From [Borrelia] turdi (lineage in GTDB: Bacteria > Spirochaetota > Spirochaetia > Borreliales > Borreliaceae), in assembly GCF_008828755.2 (NCBI RefSeq), contig NZ_QBLM01000001.1, positions 620,001 to 684,000 on the forward strand: a stretch of 64,000 nt of DNA, in the 5' to 3' direction. The position numbers and the translations under genes are program-made. This document shows positions 26,343 through 36,053 of the stretch, one piece after another. Within the stretch, counting starts at the first letter, position 1. Each line of letters begins with the position of its first letter. A model generated the notes under the pieces. It did no database searches, was not told where the DNA came from, and saw only the letters and a program-made list of their open reading frames with translations.

Positions 26343-27401
26343 ATGGCAAACAATCCAGGAGCTTTATCTCAAGATGATATAGATAGTCTTTTAGAGTCTA
26401 TTAACTCATCTGAGAGTTTATCGTTAGACGAATCCCTTTCTAATGTTATATCTAGCCCTACAGGCAAAAAGCAAAAAGTTAAAATTTATGACTTTAAAAG
26501 GCCAGATAAATTTTCAAAAGAGCAGGTCAGAACGGTTTCGAGTTTTCATGAAGCATTTGCTAGGTACACTACTACCTCACTTTCTGCTCTTTTGAGAAAA
26601 ATGGTTCATGTTCATGTGGCTTCAGTTGATCAATTAACCTATGAAGAGTTTATTAGGTCAATACCCAATCCTACAACTTTAGCAATAATAAATATGGATC
26701 CCCTTAAAGGATCTGCTATTTTCGAGGTTGATCCAACCATAGCATTTGCTATAGTAGATAGGCTTTTTGGGGGAGATGGAGATACGATTAAAGATAAAAG
26801 TAGAGATTTAACAGAAATTGAGCAGTCTGTCATGGAAAGCGTTATTATTCGTATACTTGCTAATATGAGAGAGGCTTGGTCTCAAGTAGTTGATCTAAGG
26901 CCAAGATTTGGGCATATTGAGGTCAATCCACAGTTTGCTCAAATAGTCCCCCCTACAGAAATGATTATTTTAGTAACTCTTGAGGTTAAAATAGGAAAAG
27001 TGGAAGGGCTTATGAATTTTTGTTTGCCTTATATTACTATAGAACCTATTGTTTCAAAATTGTCAACAAGATATTGGCATTCTTTGATTGGGGTTGGCAC
27101 TACTAGTGAGAATCTTGATGCTTTGCGCGAAAAGCTGGAAAATACAGCTATGCCTTTGATAGCAGAAATAGGAGAAGTTAAACTTAAAGTAAGAGAAATT
27201 TTATCGCTTGACAAAGGGGATGTTTTAAATCTTGAATCTTCTCTAATAAATAAAGATTTAACTTTAAAAGTTGGAACTAAAGAAAAGTTTAAATGCAGAA
27301 TGGGTTTAATGGGAAATAAAGTTTCAGTACAAATTACAGAAAAAATTGGAGATATAAAAGGTTTTGATTTGTTAAAAGAGCTTACAGAAGAGGTTGAGTG
27401 A
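26343..27401 (+). CDS. fliM: Flagellar motor switch protein FliM
   Basis: Encodes 352 residues. FliM is the C-ring protein that binds phosphorylated CheY. The N-terminal CheY-binding motif LSQDDIDSLL is at about residues 8-17, followed by an acidic linker. The CheC-like middle domain has YDFKRPDKFSKEQVRTVSSF near residue 49 and FAIVDRLFGGDGD near 138. The C-terminal SpoA domain (GEVKLKVREILSLDKGDVLN near 277) pairs with FliN. fliN follows after 45 bases. Confidence 0.97.
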   Translation: MANNPGALSQDDIDSLLESINSSESLSLDESLSNVISSPTGKKQKVKIYDFKRPDKFSKEQVRTVSSFHEAFARYTTTSLSALLRKMVHVHVASVDQLTYEEFIRSIPNPTTLAIINMDPLKGSAIFEVDPTIAFAIVDRLFGGDGDTIKDKSRDLTEIEQSVMESVIIRILANMREAWSQVVDLRPRFGHIEVNPQFAQIVPPTEMIILVTLEVKIGKVEGLMNFCLPYITIEPIVSKLSTRYWHSLIGVGTTSENLDALREKLENTAMPLIAEIGEVKLKVREILSLDKGDVLNLESSLINKDLTLKVGTKEKFKCRMGLMGNKVSVQITEKIGDIKGFDLLKELTEEVE

Positions 27402-27446
27402 TAGTTATTTTTTTTATTATAGTTTAAATTATTAAGAGGTTAAATT

Positions 27447-27788
27447 ATGAGTGTAGATGAAAAAAGTGATAGTGTAGAAAAGCCAGAAATAAAAGGGGTT
27501 AAACTTCCCGATTTAATTGATACTTTGCCAGAAGGAGTTGATCCTAGTAATTTTGGGCTTTTAATGGATGTTTCTATGCAGCTTACTGTAGAGCTTGGAA
27601 GAACAGAGCGCAAAATAAAGGATATACTTGGTATGTCTGAGGGTACGATTATTACTCTTGATAAACTTGCTGGTGAGCCTGTAGATATTTTAGTAAACGG
27701 TAAAATAGTTGCCAGGGGAGAAGTAGTTGTAATTGATGAGAATTTTGGAGTTAGAATTACTGAGATAATTAAAACTAAAAATGAATAA
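27447..27788 (+). CDS. fliN: Flagellar motor switch protein FliN
   Basis: Encodes 113 residues. The SpoA domain covers about residues 45-108: [20 protein letters not shown], then [20 protein letters not shown] and [18 protein letters not shown], the standard FliN sequence. FliN forms the bottom of the C ring and also holds FliH for export. The roughly 30-residue N-terminal extension is short compared with enteric FliN. Its end overlaps fliO by eight bases. Confidence 0.97.
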   Translation: MSVDEKSDSVEKPEIKGVKLPDLIDTLPEGVDPSNFGLLMDVSMQLTVELGRTERKIKDILGMSEGTIITLDKLAGEPVDILVNGKIVARGEVVVIDENFGVRITEIIKTKNE

Positions 27789-28407
27789 TAAATTTTTATT
27801 TTTAGTTTTTTTAGCGTTTTCTAATTTTTTTACATATGCTAATTCACAAGAGCAAGTAAATTCAATATCTACTGATTTAGAAAATGAATCTAGCTTACCA
27901 ATCTTTGAAGAGGATAAAACAAATCTTGCTAACAATAATAGAGTTCAGCCCGTTTCTCTTTTTAATGTTTTTGATTTGGTTAAGATAGTTTTATTTTTGC
28001 TTATTGCTTTTTTTATATTTTTCTTATTTAAGAAGTTGATTTTTTATTCAAAAAAAAGCAAATACGAACAAAATTCTGATTTAATTAAGGAGCTTGTTTT
28101 TTACGAGATAGATGTCAAAAATTCAATAAGAATTATAAATATATTAGACAATGTTTACATATTTTTAGTTTCTAGCAATTCTTCTATTTTGCTTAAAGAA
28201 GTTAAATCTGAAGAAGAGCTAGAAGATTTAAAATTTAGACTTAGCAAAAGTAATAATTCTATTAAGAAAGATTCTTTTAAATCAATCTTTAAGAAAATGT
28301 TGCTCAAAAAAGAAGAGATTCCTTTTTCTAGGAATGATTATGTTAAACTTGAGAAGAAAATTGAGACTTCGCTTAAGGATAAACAAGATAGATTAAAAAA
28401 ATTTTAG
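27781..28407 (+). CDS. fliO: Flagellar biosynthesis protein FliO (named fliZ in Borrelia)
   Basis: Encodes 208 residues. A signal peptide-like start ([19 protein letters not shown]) precedes a periplasmic acidic stretch. A membrane segment lies at about residues 62-85 ([20 protein letters not shown]). The cytoplasmic domain with [20 protein letters not shown] resembles FliO. FliO helps the FliP ring assemble in the membrane. The divergent sequence means the call leans on topology and its position between fliN and fliP. ATG overlaps fliN. Confidence 0.85.
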   Translation: MNNKFLFLVFLAFSNFFTYANSQEQVNSISTDLENESSLPIFEEDKTNLANNNRVQPVSLFNVFDLVKIVLFLLIAFFIFFLFKKLIFYSKKSKYEQNSDLIKELVFYEIDVKNSIRIINILDNVYIFLVSSNSSILLKEVKSEEELEDLKFRLSKSNNSIKKDSFKSIFKKMLLKKEEIPFSRNDYVKLEKKIETSLKDKQDRLKKF

Positions 28408-28417
28408 AGGGTTTATT

Positions 28418-29182
28418 TTGAGAAAGTGTTTTAATTTTTTTTTATTTTTTAGTGTAACAAGTTTGTCTTTTGCCCAAACAAAATCTTTGCAAGCTACTAA
28501 AGGTCTTAGTTTCCCGTTTTTAAATTTTGAAAATATTAGCAATTCAGAGATAGCTTTTTCTTTGCAACTTTTGATTCTGTTAACCATTATTACTCTTTCT
28601 CCAGCATTTTTAGTTTTAATGACTTCGTTTTTGCGAATATCTATAGTTTTGGATTTTATTAGGCGTGCTTTATCTCTTCAACAATCTCCTCCTACTCAGA
28701 TAGTAATGGGATTGGCTTTATTTTTAACTATTTTTACTATGTGGCCAACTTTTAATGTTATATATAAGCAAGCTTATTTGCCCTTTAAAGAGTCAAAAAT
28801 AAATTTTGATGAATTTTATAATAAAGGAATTGCTCCTCTTAGAATTTTTATGTACAAACAGATGTCTGATGGGCGTCATGAAGAGATTAGATTATTTATG
28901 AGTATTAGCAGTTATGATCGACCAAAAAATTTTAGCGAAGTGCCAACACACGTGTTAATTGCAGCTTTTATTTTGCATGAGCTTAAAGTAGCTTTTAAGA
29001 TGGGAATTTTAATATTTTTACCTTTTATAGTTTTAGACATCATTGTTGCTTCTGTTTTAATGGCTATGGGCATGATAATGTTACCCCCTGTAATGATATC
29101 TTTACCTTTTAAGTTGATTCTTTTTGTAATGGTAGATGGCTGGACTTTAATTACTAGTGGTCTTATTAAAAGTTTTATGTAA
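28418..29182 (+). CDS. fliP: Flagellar export gate protein FliP
   Basis: Encodes 254 residues from a TTG preceded by AGAGG. A cleavable signal peptide (about residues 1-19, ending SLSFAQ) is typical of FliP. Then follow the conserved LLTIITLSPAFLVLMTSFLR, QSPPTQIVMGLALFLTIFTM, IAAFILHELKVAFKMGILIF and SVLMAMGMIMLPPVMISLPF. FliP with FliQ and FliR forms the export channel inside the MS ring. It lies 10 bases after fliO and 9 before fliQ. Confidence 0.97.
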   Translation: MRKCFNFFLFFSVTSLSFAQTKSLQATKGLSFPFLNFENISNSEIAFSLQLLILLTIITLSPAFLVLMTSFLRISIVLDFIRRALSLQQSPPTQIVMGLALFLTIFTMWPTFNVIYKQAYLPFKESKINFDEFYNKGIAPLRIFMYKQMSDGRHEEIRLFMSISSYDRPKNFSEVPTHVLIAAFILHELKVAFKMGILIFLPFIVLDIIVASVLMAMGMIMLPPVMISLPFKLILFVMVDGWTLITSGLIKSFM

Positions 29183-29191
29183 GGGGATGTA

Positions 29192-29455
29192 ATGACTGCA
29201 GGACACATTCTTTACTTAATTAGAATTTCTATTGAAAACATTATTATTTTATCAGCTCCAATGTTGATTATAGCTCTTATAGTTGGTCTTTTGATTTCAA
29301 TTTTTCAAGCCATTACTTCAATTCAAGATCAAACTTTAAGTTTTATTCCAAAAATTATTGTTATACTTTTAACTATTGTGATTTTTGGTCCTTGGATTTT
29401 GAATAAGCTTATGCAGTTTACCTATATGATTTTTAATCAATTGCAAAATGTTTAA
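29192..29455 (+). CDS. fliQ: Flagellar export gate protein FliQ
   Basis: Encodes 87 residues, the normal size, with two membrane segments. Conserved features are LIIALIVGLLISIFQAITSI followed by QDQTLSFIPKI, as in all FliQ proteins. Four copies are expected to join the FliP/FliR assembly. It follows fliP by nine bases with GGGGATG upstream as a plausible ribosome site. Confidence 0.97.
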   Translation: MTAGHILYLIRISIENIIILSAPMLIIALIVGLLISIFQAITSIQDQTLSFIPKIIVILLTIVIFGPWILNKLMQFTYMIFNQLQNV

Positions 29456-29468
29456 TTTATGACTTAAA

Positions 29469-30278
29469 ATGTATTATTTGGATGAAATTTTGAATTTGAA
29501 TTTTTTAGTTTTAAAATCTTTTACAATTTTACCAGTGTTGGTTAGAATTTTTATGTTTTTAAAATTTTCTCCATTTTTTTCAACAATAAAAATTGGATAT
29601 TTTAATTTTTTCTTTTCCTTAATTCTTTCTATAATTGTTGTTGAAAAGATTAAAATTATTTATCCTTTAGACAATATGTTTTCTTTTTCCCTAATTTTAT
29701 TAGGAGAGGCTATTTTGGGCCTTATTCAGGCATTTTTTGTTAGTATAATTTTCAATGTTTTTCATTTAGTTGGATTTTTCTTTTCTAATCAAATTGGGCT
29801 TGCTTATGCAAATATTTTTGATGTTTTCTCAGAAGAAGATAGCATGATTATTTCTCAAATTTTTGCTTATTTATTTTTGCTTTTGTTCTTATCAAGCGAT
29901 TTTTTACTTCGTTTTTTTGTGATTGGTATATATGATTCTGTTTTGAATATTAGGGTTGAGCATTTGGTTAATATTAGAAATTCAGAATTTATCAAGCTTT
30001 TACTTATGTCTTTTGGATTTCTTTTTGAAAAAGCTTTATTAATTTCGTTTCCAATATTGGCGTTGCTTTTACTTTTTTATCTGGTATTAGGAATACTCTC
30101 AAAATCATCACCCCAGATTAATTTATTAATAATTAGCTTTTCAACTTCGCTATTTTTAGGGTTGTTAATTTTATATATTGGATTTTCAAGTTTAGCAATA
30201 TCTTCAAAAAAAGTGATTGAACTTTCCTTAGATTCTCTTGCTGGTTTTTTAAAATTGTTTTCTAGAGTTTTAAAATAA
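29469..30278 (+). CDS. fliR: Flagellar export gate protein FliR
   Basis: Encodes 269 residues with about six membrane segments. It belongs to the FliR/SctT family, whose single copy completes the FliP-FliQ-FliR gate. Signatures visible are VLVRIFMFLKFSPFFSTIKI near residue 24, ILLGEAILGLIQAFF near 77 and FFFSNQIGLAYANIFDVFSE near 105. The sequence is divergent, but order and topology are decisive. The stop overlaps the flhB ATG (TAATG). Confidence 0.94.
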   Translation: MYYLDEILNLNFLVLKSFTILPVLVRIFMFLKFSPFFSTIKIGYFNFFFSLILSIIVVEKIKIIYPLDNMFSFSLILLGEAILGLIQAFFVSIIFNVFHLVGFFFSNQIGLAYANIFDVFSEEDSMIISQIFAYLFLLLFLSSDFLLRFFVIGIYDSVLNIRVEHLVNIRNSEFIKLLLMSFGFLFEKALLISFPILALLLLFYLVLGILSKSSPQINLLIISFSTSLFLGLLILYIGFSSLAISSKKVIELSLDSLAGFLKLFSRVLK

Positions 30279-31396
30279 TGATAAAAGATGAGCTTTTAAT
30301 TAAAAGTTGGTATATTCCCCTTGATTTTTTTTCTGCAGATGATGAGGGAAGAACCGAATTACCTACTGATCAGAAAAAACAAAAAGCAAGAGAAGAAGGA
30401 CGGGTATTAAAGTCCACTGAAATTAATACTGCTGTTAGTCTTTTGTTATTATTGTCATTGTTTTTTTTTATGCTTTCTTATTTTGCTTTAGATTTAGTAG
30501 CTGTTTTTAAAGAGCAGGCTAGCAAGCTTCCTGAAGTTATGAGTATTAGTGTTTATGCTATGGGTTTTGCATATATTAGATCCATTATGGGGTATGTCGT
30601 TTTATTTTTTTTTGCATCCTTAGCTGTTAATTTTTTTGTTAATATTATTCAAGTAGGCTTTTTTATTACTTTTAAATCTTTGGAGCCAAGGTGGGATAAA
30701 ATTAGTTTTAATTTTTCCAGATGGGCAAAAAATTCTTTTTTTTCCTCAGGAGCTTTTTTCAATTTGTTTAAAAGTTTGTTAAAAGTTGTTATAATATGCT
30801 TGATATATTATTTTATTATAGAAAACAATATAGGCAAAATTTCTAAGCTTTCAGAGTATACTCTCCAGTCTGGGATTTCTATTGTGTTGGTGCTTGCCTA
30901 TAAGATATGTTTTTTCTCAGTAATGTTTTTGGCAATTGTTGGAGTGTTTGATTATTTGTTTCAAAGGTCTCAGTATATCGAGAGCCTGAAAATGACAAAA
31001 GAAGAGGTAAAGCAGGAAAGAAAGGAAATGGAAGGTGATCCTTTACTTCGATCTAGAATAAAAGAGAGAATGAGGGTTGTTTTAAGCACTAATTTAAGAG
31101 TAGCCATTCCTCAAGCAGATGTGGTAATTACAAATCCAGAACATTTTGCAGTTGCTATTAAGTGGGATAGCGAAACGATGCTAGCTCCAAAGGTGCTTGC
31201 AAAAGGTCAAGATGAAATAGCTCTTACAATTAAAAAAATTGCAAGAGAAAATAATATTCCTTTAATGGAAAATAAGCTGCTTGCAAGAGCGCTTTATGCT
31301 AATGTTAATGTTAACGAAGAGATTCCAAGAGAATATTGGGAGGTTGTTTCAAAAATTCTTGTGAGAGTATATTCTATTACTAAAAAGTTTAATTAG
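30278..31396 (+). CDS. flhB: Flagellar export substrate-switch protein FlhB
   Basis: Encodes 372 residues. FlhB controls the change from rod/hook to filament export. The N-terminal GRTELPTDQKKQKAREEGRV is the family start. Four membrane segments follow, then the cytoplasmic linker KMTKEEVKQERKEMEGDPLL and the autocleavage region. The usual NPTH is here NPEH (Asn286-Pro287-Glu288-His289), followed by FAVAIKWD. The Asn-Pro pair needed for cleavage is kept. The C-terminal domain is complete. ATG overlaps fliR by one base and flhA follows after 11 bases. Confidence 0.97.
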   Translation: MIKDELLIKSWYIPLDFFSADDEGRTELPTDQKKQKAREEGRVLKSTEINTAVSLLLLLSLFFFMLSYFALDLVAVFKEQASKLPEVMSISVYAMGFAYIRSIMGYVVLFFFASLAVNFFVNIIQVGFFITFKSLEPRWDKISFNFSRWAKNSFFSSGAFFNLFKSLLKVVIICLIYYFIIENNIGKISKLSEYTLQSGISIVLVLAYKICFFSVMFLAIVGVFDYLFQRSQYIESLKMTKEEVKQERKEMEGDPLLRSRIKERMRVVLSTNLRVAIPQADVVITNPEHFAVAIKWDSETMLAPKVLAKGQDEIALTIKKIARENNIPLMENKLLARALYANVNVNEEIPREYWEVVSKILVRVYSITKKFN

Positions 31397-31407
31397 AGGT
31401 TCTATTT

Positions 31408-33498
31408 TTGGATGCTACAAAAAATTCTATATTAGGATATTTAGGACTTAATAATAAGTCTGATTTAATAATTTCGATTGGGTTAATATTTATTGTTGCT
31501 GGATTTATCTTACCCCTTCCGGCGGTTATTTTAGATGTTTTGATTACGATTAATTTAGTAATAAGTCTTTTAATTATTTTAATTGTTCTTTATTCTAAGA
31601 GATCTCTAGATTTTTCTGTTTTTCCCACATTATTGCTTGTGATGACTATTTTTGGGCTTGTTCTTAATATTTCTTCTACGAGATTAATTTTAACTAAAGG
31701 TATAAATTTTGATGGGCAAATGATAAGAACATTTGGTACATTTGTTGTAGGTAGTTCTGGAACTCAAGGACTTGTTGTTGGATTTATAATATTTATAATA
31801 ATTATTGCTGTTCAATTTATTGTAATTACCAAAGGAGCGACAAGGGTAGCTGAAGTTGCAGCTCGATTTGCTCTTGATGCGCTTCCCGGAAAGCAAATGG
31901 CTATTGATTCTGCTTATAGTTCTGGAAATTTGACAGAAGAAGAGGCTACAAGGCAAAAAAACGATTTACAATCTGAAGTCAATTTTTATGGCGCAATGGA
32001 TGGAGCTTCTAAATTTGTATCAGGAAACGTTAAGGTTGGATTTTTAATAACTCTTATAAATATTCTTGGTGGTTTATTGGTAGGAATAACTTTACAAGGT
32101 CTTAACTTTAATGAAGCTCTTAATAATTATGTTTCATTAACAGTTGGCGATGGTCTTGTGTCTCAATTGCCGGCTCTTTTAATTTCAACGGCTACAGGCT
32201 TGATTGTTACCAGGTCAATTTCAAAAAATAGTTTTGGTGGCGAGATTTTTGAGCAATTCACAAATCATTTAGGAATTTATTGGATTGTTTCTGGGTTTTT
32301 GTTTTTTTTAGCTTTTCTTCCTGGATTTCCAACCTTAATTCTTATTTTTTTAAGTTTGCTGATTGCATTTTTAGCTTATTCTCTTTCAGGAATGAGGCGT
32401 AAAGAAGAAATTGCTGAAAAAATAAAACTAGAAGAAGAGCAAGCAGCAATTTATTCAGATAAAGATGTTGCGCCTGTTGTTCCTCTTGATCCATTGGCTC
32501 TTGAGATTGGGTATAATCTTGTTCCAATAGTTGATGATACAAAAACCTCTGAACTACTTGATCGTATTGTTAAGATAAGGCGCGAGATTGCATTTGAATT
32601 TGGAATAGTTGTTCCTAAGATTAGGATAGTTGACAATATGCGACTTCAGCCTAATACTTATTCTTTTAAACTAAGAGGAGTTGAAGTTGGGCGGGGTGAG
32701 ATTAAGCTTGGTAAATTTTTAGTGATAAATGTTGGAATTGATTCTGGAATAGATGGGGATCTTGTTAAAGATCCTTCATTTGGACTTCCTTCTCTTTGGG
32801 TAAATGATGATGGGCGAGAAACCGCTGAAAAATTGGGATATACTGTTGTAGATCCCCCCTCGATTATTGCTACCCATATGACAGAGCTTATTAAAAGACA
32901 TTCTTACGAAATTTTGACTCGTCAAGATGTTCAAAATACTCTTGATGTTTTTAAAAAAGATTATGGAGCTATTGTTGAAGAGGTTCTTAAGAATTTTTCA
33001 GTTGGCGAGATTCAAAGGGTTTTACAGGGACTTTTAAAAGAGCAGGTTTCAATTCGAAATTTGGTTACAATTTTTGAAACAATTGCAGATTTTACAAGTA
33101 TCACTAAGGATATATTTTTCTTAATTGAAAAATGTAGACAATCAGTTGGAAGGCAAATAACTAGCGGGTATTTAGACTTAAATTCTGAGCTTAATGTAAT
33201 AACTTTAAACCCTAGTTTTGAACAAATAATAATTGATTCTCGTGTAGAATCTAATCACGATCTTATAAGTTCAATTGATCCTAATTTAAAAGCTAAATTT
33301 ATTTATGAACTTTTCAAAATTGTAAACGAGGTTCAAGCAGAAGGATTTTATCCAGTTGTTCTCTCAAGCGAATCGTCAAGACCTATAATAAAGGTGATAA
33401 CAAGCAGGGAGATTCCAGAGCTTGTTGTTATGTCTGTTTTAGAGGTTCCCCAAAATATTAAAGTTAATGTTCTTAAAACAGTAGAGGTTGAAGAGTAG
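31408..33498 (+). CDS. flhA: Flagellar export protein FlhA
   Basis: Encodes 696 residues from a TTG. FlhA forms the nonameric ring under the export gate and uses the proton motive force. Eight membrane segments fill about residues 18-325. The FHIPEP signature region reads RVAEVAARFALDALPGKQMA near residue 148 followed by IDSAYSSG. The cytoplasmic chaperone-docking domain (about 350-696) contains PLALEIGYNLVPIVDD and IRIVDNMRLQPNTYSFKLRG. Length is standard. The frame ends within a few bases of flhF. Confidence 0.98.
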   Translation: MDATKNSILGYLGLNNKSDLIISIGLIFIVAGFILPLPAVILDVLITINLVISLLIILIVLYSKRSLDFSVFPTLLLVMTIFGLVLNISSTRLILTKGINFDGQMIRTFGTFVVGSSGTQGLVVGFIIFIIIIAVQFIVITKGATRVAEVAARFALDALPGKQMAIDSAYSSGNLTEEEATRQKNDLQSEVNFYGAMDGASKFVSGNVKVGFLITLINILGGLLVGITLQGLNFNEALNNYVSLTVGDGLVSQLPALLISTATGLIVTRSISKNSFGGEIFEQFTNHLGIYWIVSGFLFFLAFLPGFPTLILIFLSLLIAFLAYSLSGMRRKEEIAEKIKLEEEQAAIYSDKDVAPVVPLDPLALEIGYNLVPIVDDTKTSELLDRIVKIRREIAFEFGIVVPKIRIVDNMRLQPNTYSFKLRGVEVGRGEIKLGKFLVINVGIDSGIDGDLVKDPSFGLPSLWVNDDGRETAEKLGYTVVDPPSIIATHMTELIKRHSYEILTRQDVQNTLDVFKKDYGAIVEEVLKNFSVGEIQRVLQGLLKEQVSIRNLVTIFETIADFTSITKDIFFLIEKCRQSVGRQITSGYLDLNSELNVITLNPSFEQIIIDSRVESNHDLISSIDPNLKAKFIYELFKIVNEVQAEGFYPVVLSSESSRPIIKVITSREIPELVVMSVLEVPQNIKVNVLKTVEVEE

Positions 33499-33502
33499 GA
33501 TT

Positions 33503-34669
33503 ATGGTTCAATATTTTACAGAGAAAGGTCCAACTTATAATGAAGTTATAGAAATAATTAAGAAAAAATATGGTAAGAATGCTAGGGTTATGACCTATAA
33601 AACTATTCCTCATGGAGGGATTTTAGGTTTATTTAGCAAAGATTGGGTTGAAGTTTCAGGTTATGTTAGATATGACATTGGTAATCAACAGATTAATGTT
33701 GAAGATGAAAAGCGAAAGATCCTTCAAAGCATTAAAAGAGAAGAAAATTCTTCAATTGAAGATGTTTTAAAAGAAGTTAAATCTCTTAAAACAGAACTTG
33801 CTAATAAAAAAGAAAATATTAATCATCCAACAATTACAAAAATTGAAGATATTTTAAGAGAAAATGATTTTTCTGAAAACTATATTAAAGACATTAATGA
33901 GTTTATTAAGAGAGAATTCAGCTTGTCAGATCTTGATGATTATGAGAGAGTTAGAGAGGACGTTGTTTTATATATTGCAAAAACAATTAAATGTTCTGGA
34001 TCTATTATTGATGATCTTAAAAAAAGGGTTTTTATTTTGGTTGGTCCAACAGGTGTTGGAAAAACTACCACAATTGCAAAACTTGCAGCAATTTATGGTA
34101 TTAATGGAGAATCTAAGAGTTTGAATATTAAGATTATTACTATTGATAATTATCGTATTGGGGCTAAAAAACAAATTCAAACGTATGGTGATATTATGGG
34201 GATTCCAGTTAGAGCAATTGAGTCTTTTAAGGATTTAAAAGATGAAATTACCGATTCAAAGGATTTCGATCTTATACTTGTTGATACAATTGGTAAAAGT
34301 CCTAAAGATTTTATGAAGCTTGCTGAGATGAAAGAGCTTCTTAATGCTTGTGGAAGAGATGCTGAATTTCATTTGGCTGTGAGCTCTACTACAAAAACAT
34401 CAGATGTTAAAGAAATATTTCATCAATTCTCTCCTTTTAATTATAAAACTGTGATTTTTACCAAAGTGGATGAAACCACTTGTGTTGGAAATTTGATAAG
34501 TTTGATTTATGAAACTAAGAAAGTAGTTTCTTATGTTACAGATGGGCAAATTGTTCCTCATAATATTAGCGTTGCAGAACCACTTACTTTTATTAGAAGA
34601 ATAAATGGTTACAGAATAAGCGATGATGCAGAGTTTATTAAGAAGATAAAAAGTAAATCTTATTATTAA
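33503..34669 (+). CDS. flhF: Flagellar number/placement GTPase FlhF
   Basis: Encodes 388 residues from the ATG at 33503. A TTG five codons upstream overlaps flhA, but its purine-rich stretch is adjacent, while GAAGAG suits the ATG. FlhF is an SRP-family GTPase that sets flagellar position at the poles. The N-terminal domain ([20 protein letters not shown]) is typical. The NG domain has [20 protein letters not shown] near residue 180, [18 protein letters not shown] near 216, and the G3 motif DTIGKS where many relatives have [22 protein letters not shown] is G4. It precedes flhG. Confidence 0.96.
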   Translation: MVQYFTEKGPTYNEVIEIIKKKYGKNARVMTYKTIPHGGILGLFSKDWVEVSGYVRYDIGNQQINVEDEKRKILQSIKREENSSIEDVLKEVKSLKTELANKKENINHPTITKIEDILRENDFSENYIKDINEFIKREFSLSDLDDYERVREDVVLYIAKTIKCSGSIIDDLKKRVFILVGPTGVGKTTTIAKLAAIYGINGESKSLNIKIITIDNYRIGAKKQIQTYGDIMGIPVRAIESFKDLKDEITDSKDFDLILVDTIGKSPKDFMKLAEMKELLNACGRDAEFHLAVSSTTKTSDVKEIFHQFSPFNYKTVIFTKVDETTCVGNLISLIYETKKVVSYVTDGQIVPHNISVAEPLTFIRRINGYRISDDAEFIKKIKSKSYY

Positions 34670-34680
34670 GGAAAGTTATA

Positions 34681-35568
34681 ATGGAAGATCAAGCTCAAAG
34701 TTTAAGAGATATGATGAGATTAAATGGTAAATTTAATTTCTCAGTTGATGAGAAAGTTCAAAACAGTAAAACAAGATTTATTGCTGTTAGTAGCGGTAAA
34801 GGCGGTGTTGGAAAAAGCAATATTGCAATTGGACTTGCTCTTAAATATTCTGAGCTTGGCAAAAAGGTATTAATACTTGATGCTGACATTGGAATGGCCA
34901 ATGTTAATATTTTACTTGGAGTTATTCCTAAGTATAGTATATATCATATGATTGCTCAAAGTCGTGACATTAGAGAAGTTATAACAAAGACAGAGTACAA
35001 TATTGATCTTTTAGCTGGCGCTTCTGGTACGATGGAGCTTTTAGATCTTTCTGATGTTGATGTTAATAAATTTATAAAAGAATTATTAAAAATATATGAA
35101 TATGATATAGTTGTAATAGACACTAGTGCTGGGATTTCAAGGCAAGTTATTTCATTTTTGCTTTCTAGTGATGATGTTGTTATTGTTACTACTCCAGAGC
35201 CCACTTCTATTACCGATGCTTATGGAATAATAAAGGTTTTGTCTTATAAAATGGAAAATTTAAAAAATTTAAGACTTATTGTCAATAGAGTATCCAATGT
35301 TAGCGAGGCTAAGGGGGTTGCCAAAAAGGTTATAGATATTTCAGGACAATTTTTAAATTTAAATATTGATTATTTGGGGTATATTTACGAGGATCAAAAC
35401 ATTAGAAGCTCTGTTTTTAAGCAAAAGCCTTTTGTTTTAGTAAACCCAAACAGTAAAGCTAGTTATTGTCTTGATTCTATTGTTGCCACTCTTGAGGAGG
35501 TTTCTCTAGATGGTAGAAAAAGAAGGGGTGTTATAGGCTTTATATTAAGATTTTTTGGTGTGGAATAG
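34681..35568 (+). CDS. flhG: Flagellar MinD-like ATPase FlhG (YlxH)
   Basis: Encodes 295 residues. FlhG is the MinD/ParA ATPase that restrains FlhF and sets flagellar number. The N-terminus has the FlhF-activating motif [10 protein letters not shown] at about residues 3-12. The deviant Walker [21 protein letters not shown] is near residue 37, [19 protein letters not shown] near 66, and [11 protein letters not shown] near 141. The C-terminal FILRFFG is a possible amphipathic membrane helix. In B31 it is annotated ylxH, as I recall. It directly follows flhF. Confidence 0.95.
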   Translation: MEDQAQSLRDMMRLNGKFNFSVDEKVQNSKTRFIAVSSGKGGVGKSNIAIGLALKYSELGKKVLILDADIGMANVNILLGVIPKYSIYHMIAQSRDIREVITKTEYNIDLLAGASGTMELLDLSDVDVNKFIKELLKIYEYDIVVIDTSAGISRQVISFLLSSDDVVIVTTPEPTSITDAYGIIKVLSYKMENLKNLRLIVNRVSNVSEAKGVAKKVIDISGQFLNLNIDYLGYIYEDQNIRSSVFKQKPFVLVNPNSKASYCLDSIVATLEEVSLDGRKRRGVIGFILRFFGVE

Positions 35569-35577
35569 GGCGGCATT

Positions 35578-36051
35578 ATGTTTGTAAATAGGGAATTAAA
35601 GTATATTTTATTGGCTAGTGTTTTAGCATTTTTTATTTCAGTAGTTTTGGGTTTATTTTGTAGCTTACCATTTTTTACAATCTTGGTGAGATCTTTTTTT
35701 CAGTTTGCATTTTTTTTTGTTATTGGACTTTTAATTGAGTTTATCTATAAAAAATATTTATCGAATCTTTTTTATACAGAATTGTCTAGTGATATGGAAA
35801 ATAAATCTCAAGATGATAAGAGGGTTTATAATAATTTTAACGAAAATCTTGATTTTCAAAATAAAAATTCTTTTTATGAGAACTCTCAAAATAACAGTAG
35901 TAGTGTGGATTTTATAGAAGAGGTCAAAAAGTATAAATTTGAGATTGAAGACATGAGCGAGAATAGTGGTAAAAAAATGTCATTTATTGAAGATAATGAT
36001 CCAAAAGTTGTTGCAGATGCTATTAAAACTTTAATGAGCAAGAAGGAATGA
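35578..36051 (+). CDS. Small membrane protein with FliF-tail-like C-terminus
   Basis: Encodes 157 residues. Two membrane segments (about residues 8-30 and 34-54) are followed by an acidic, Asn/Ser-rich cytoplasmic stretch. The last residues, NDPKVVADAIKTLMSKKE, resemble the FliG-binding tail of FliF in this same operon (KPEDVAKLIRTWLLKNA): an acidic lead, Pro, Val-Ala, Ile, Lys/Arg-Thr, Leu/Met. I therefore infer a flagellar protein that may touch the rotor, but it is not a family I can name. Its stop overlaps the next gene (ATGA). Recalled as BB0268. Confidence 0.75.
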   Translation: MFVNRELKYILLASVLAFFISVVLGLFCSLPFFTILVRSFFQFAFFFVIGLLIEFIYKKYLSNLFYTELSSDMENKSQDDKRVYNNFNENLDFQNKNSFYENSQNNSSSVDFIEEVKKYKFEIEDMSENSGKKMSFIEDNDPKVVADAIKTLMSKKE

Positions 36052-36053
36052 AT

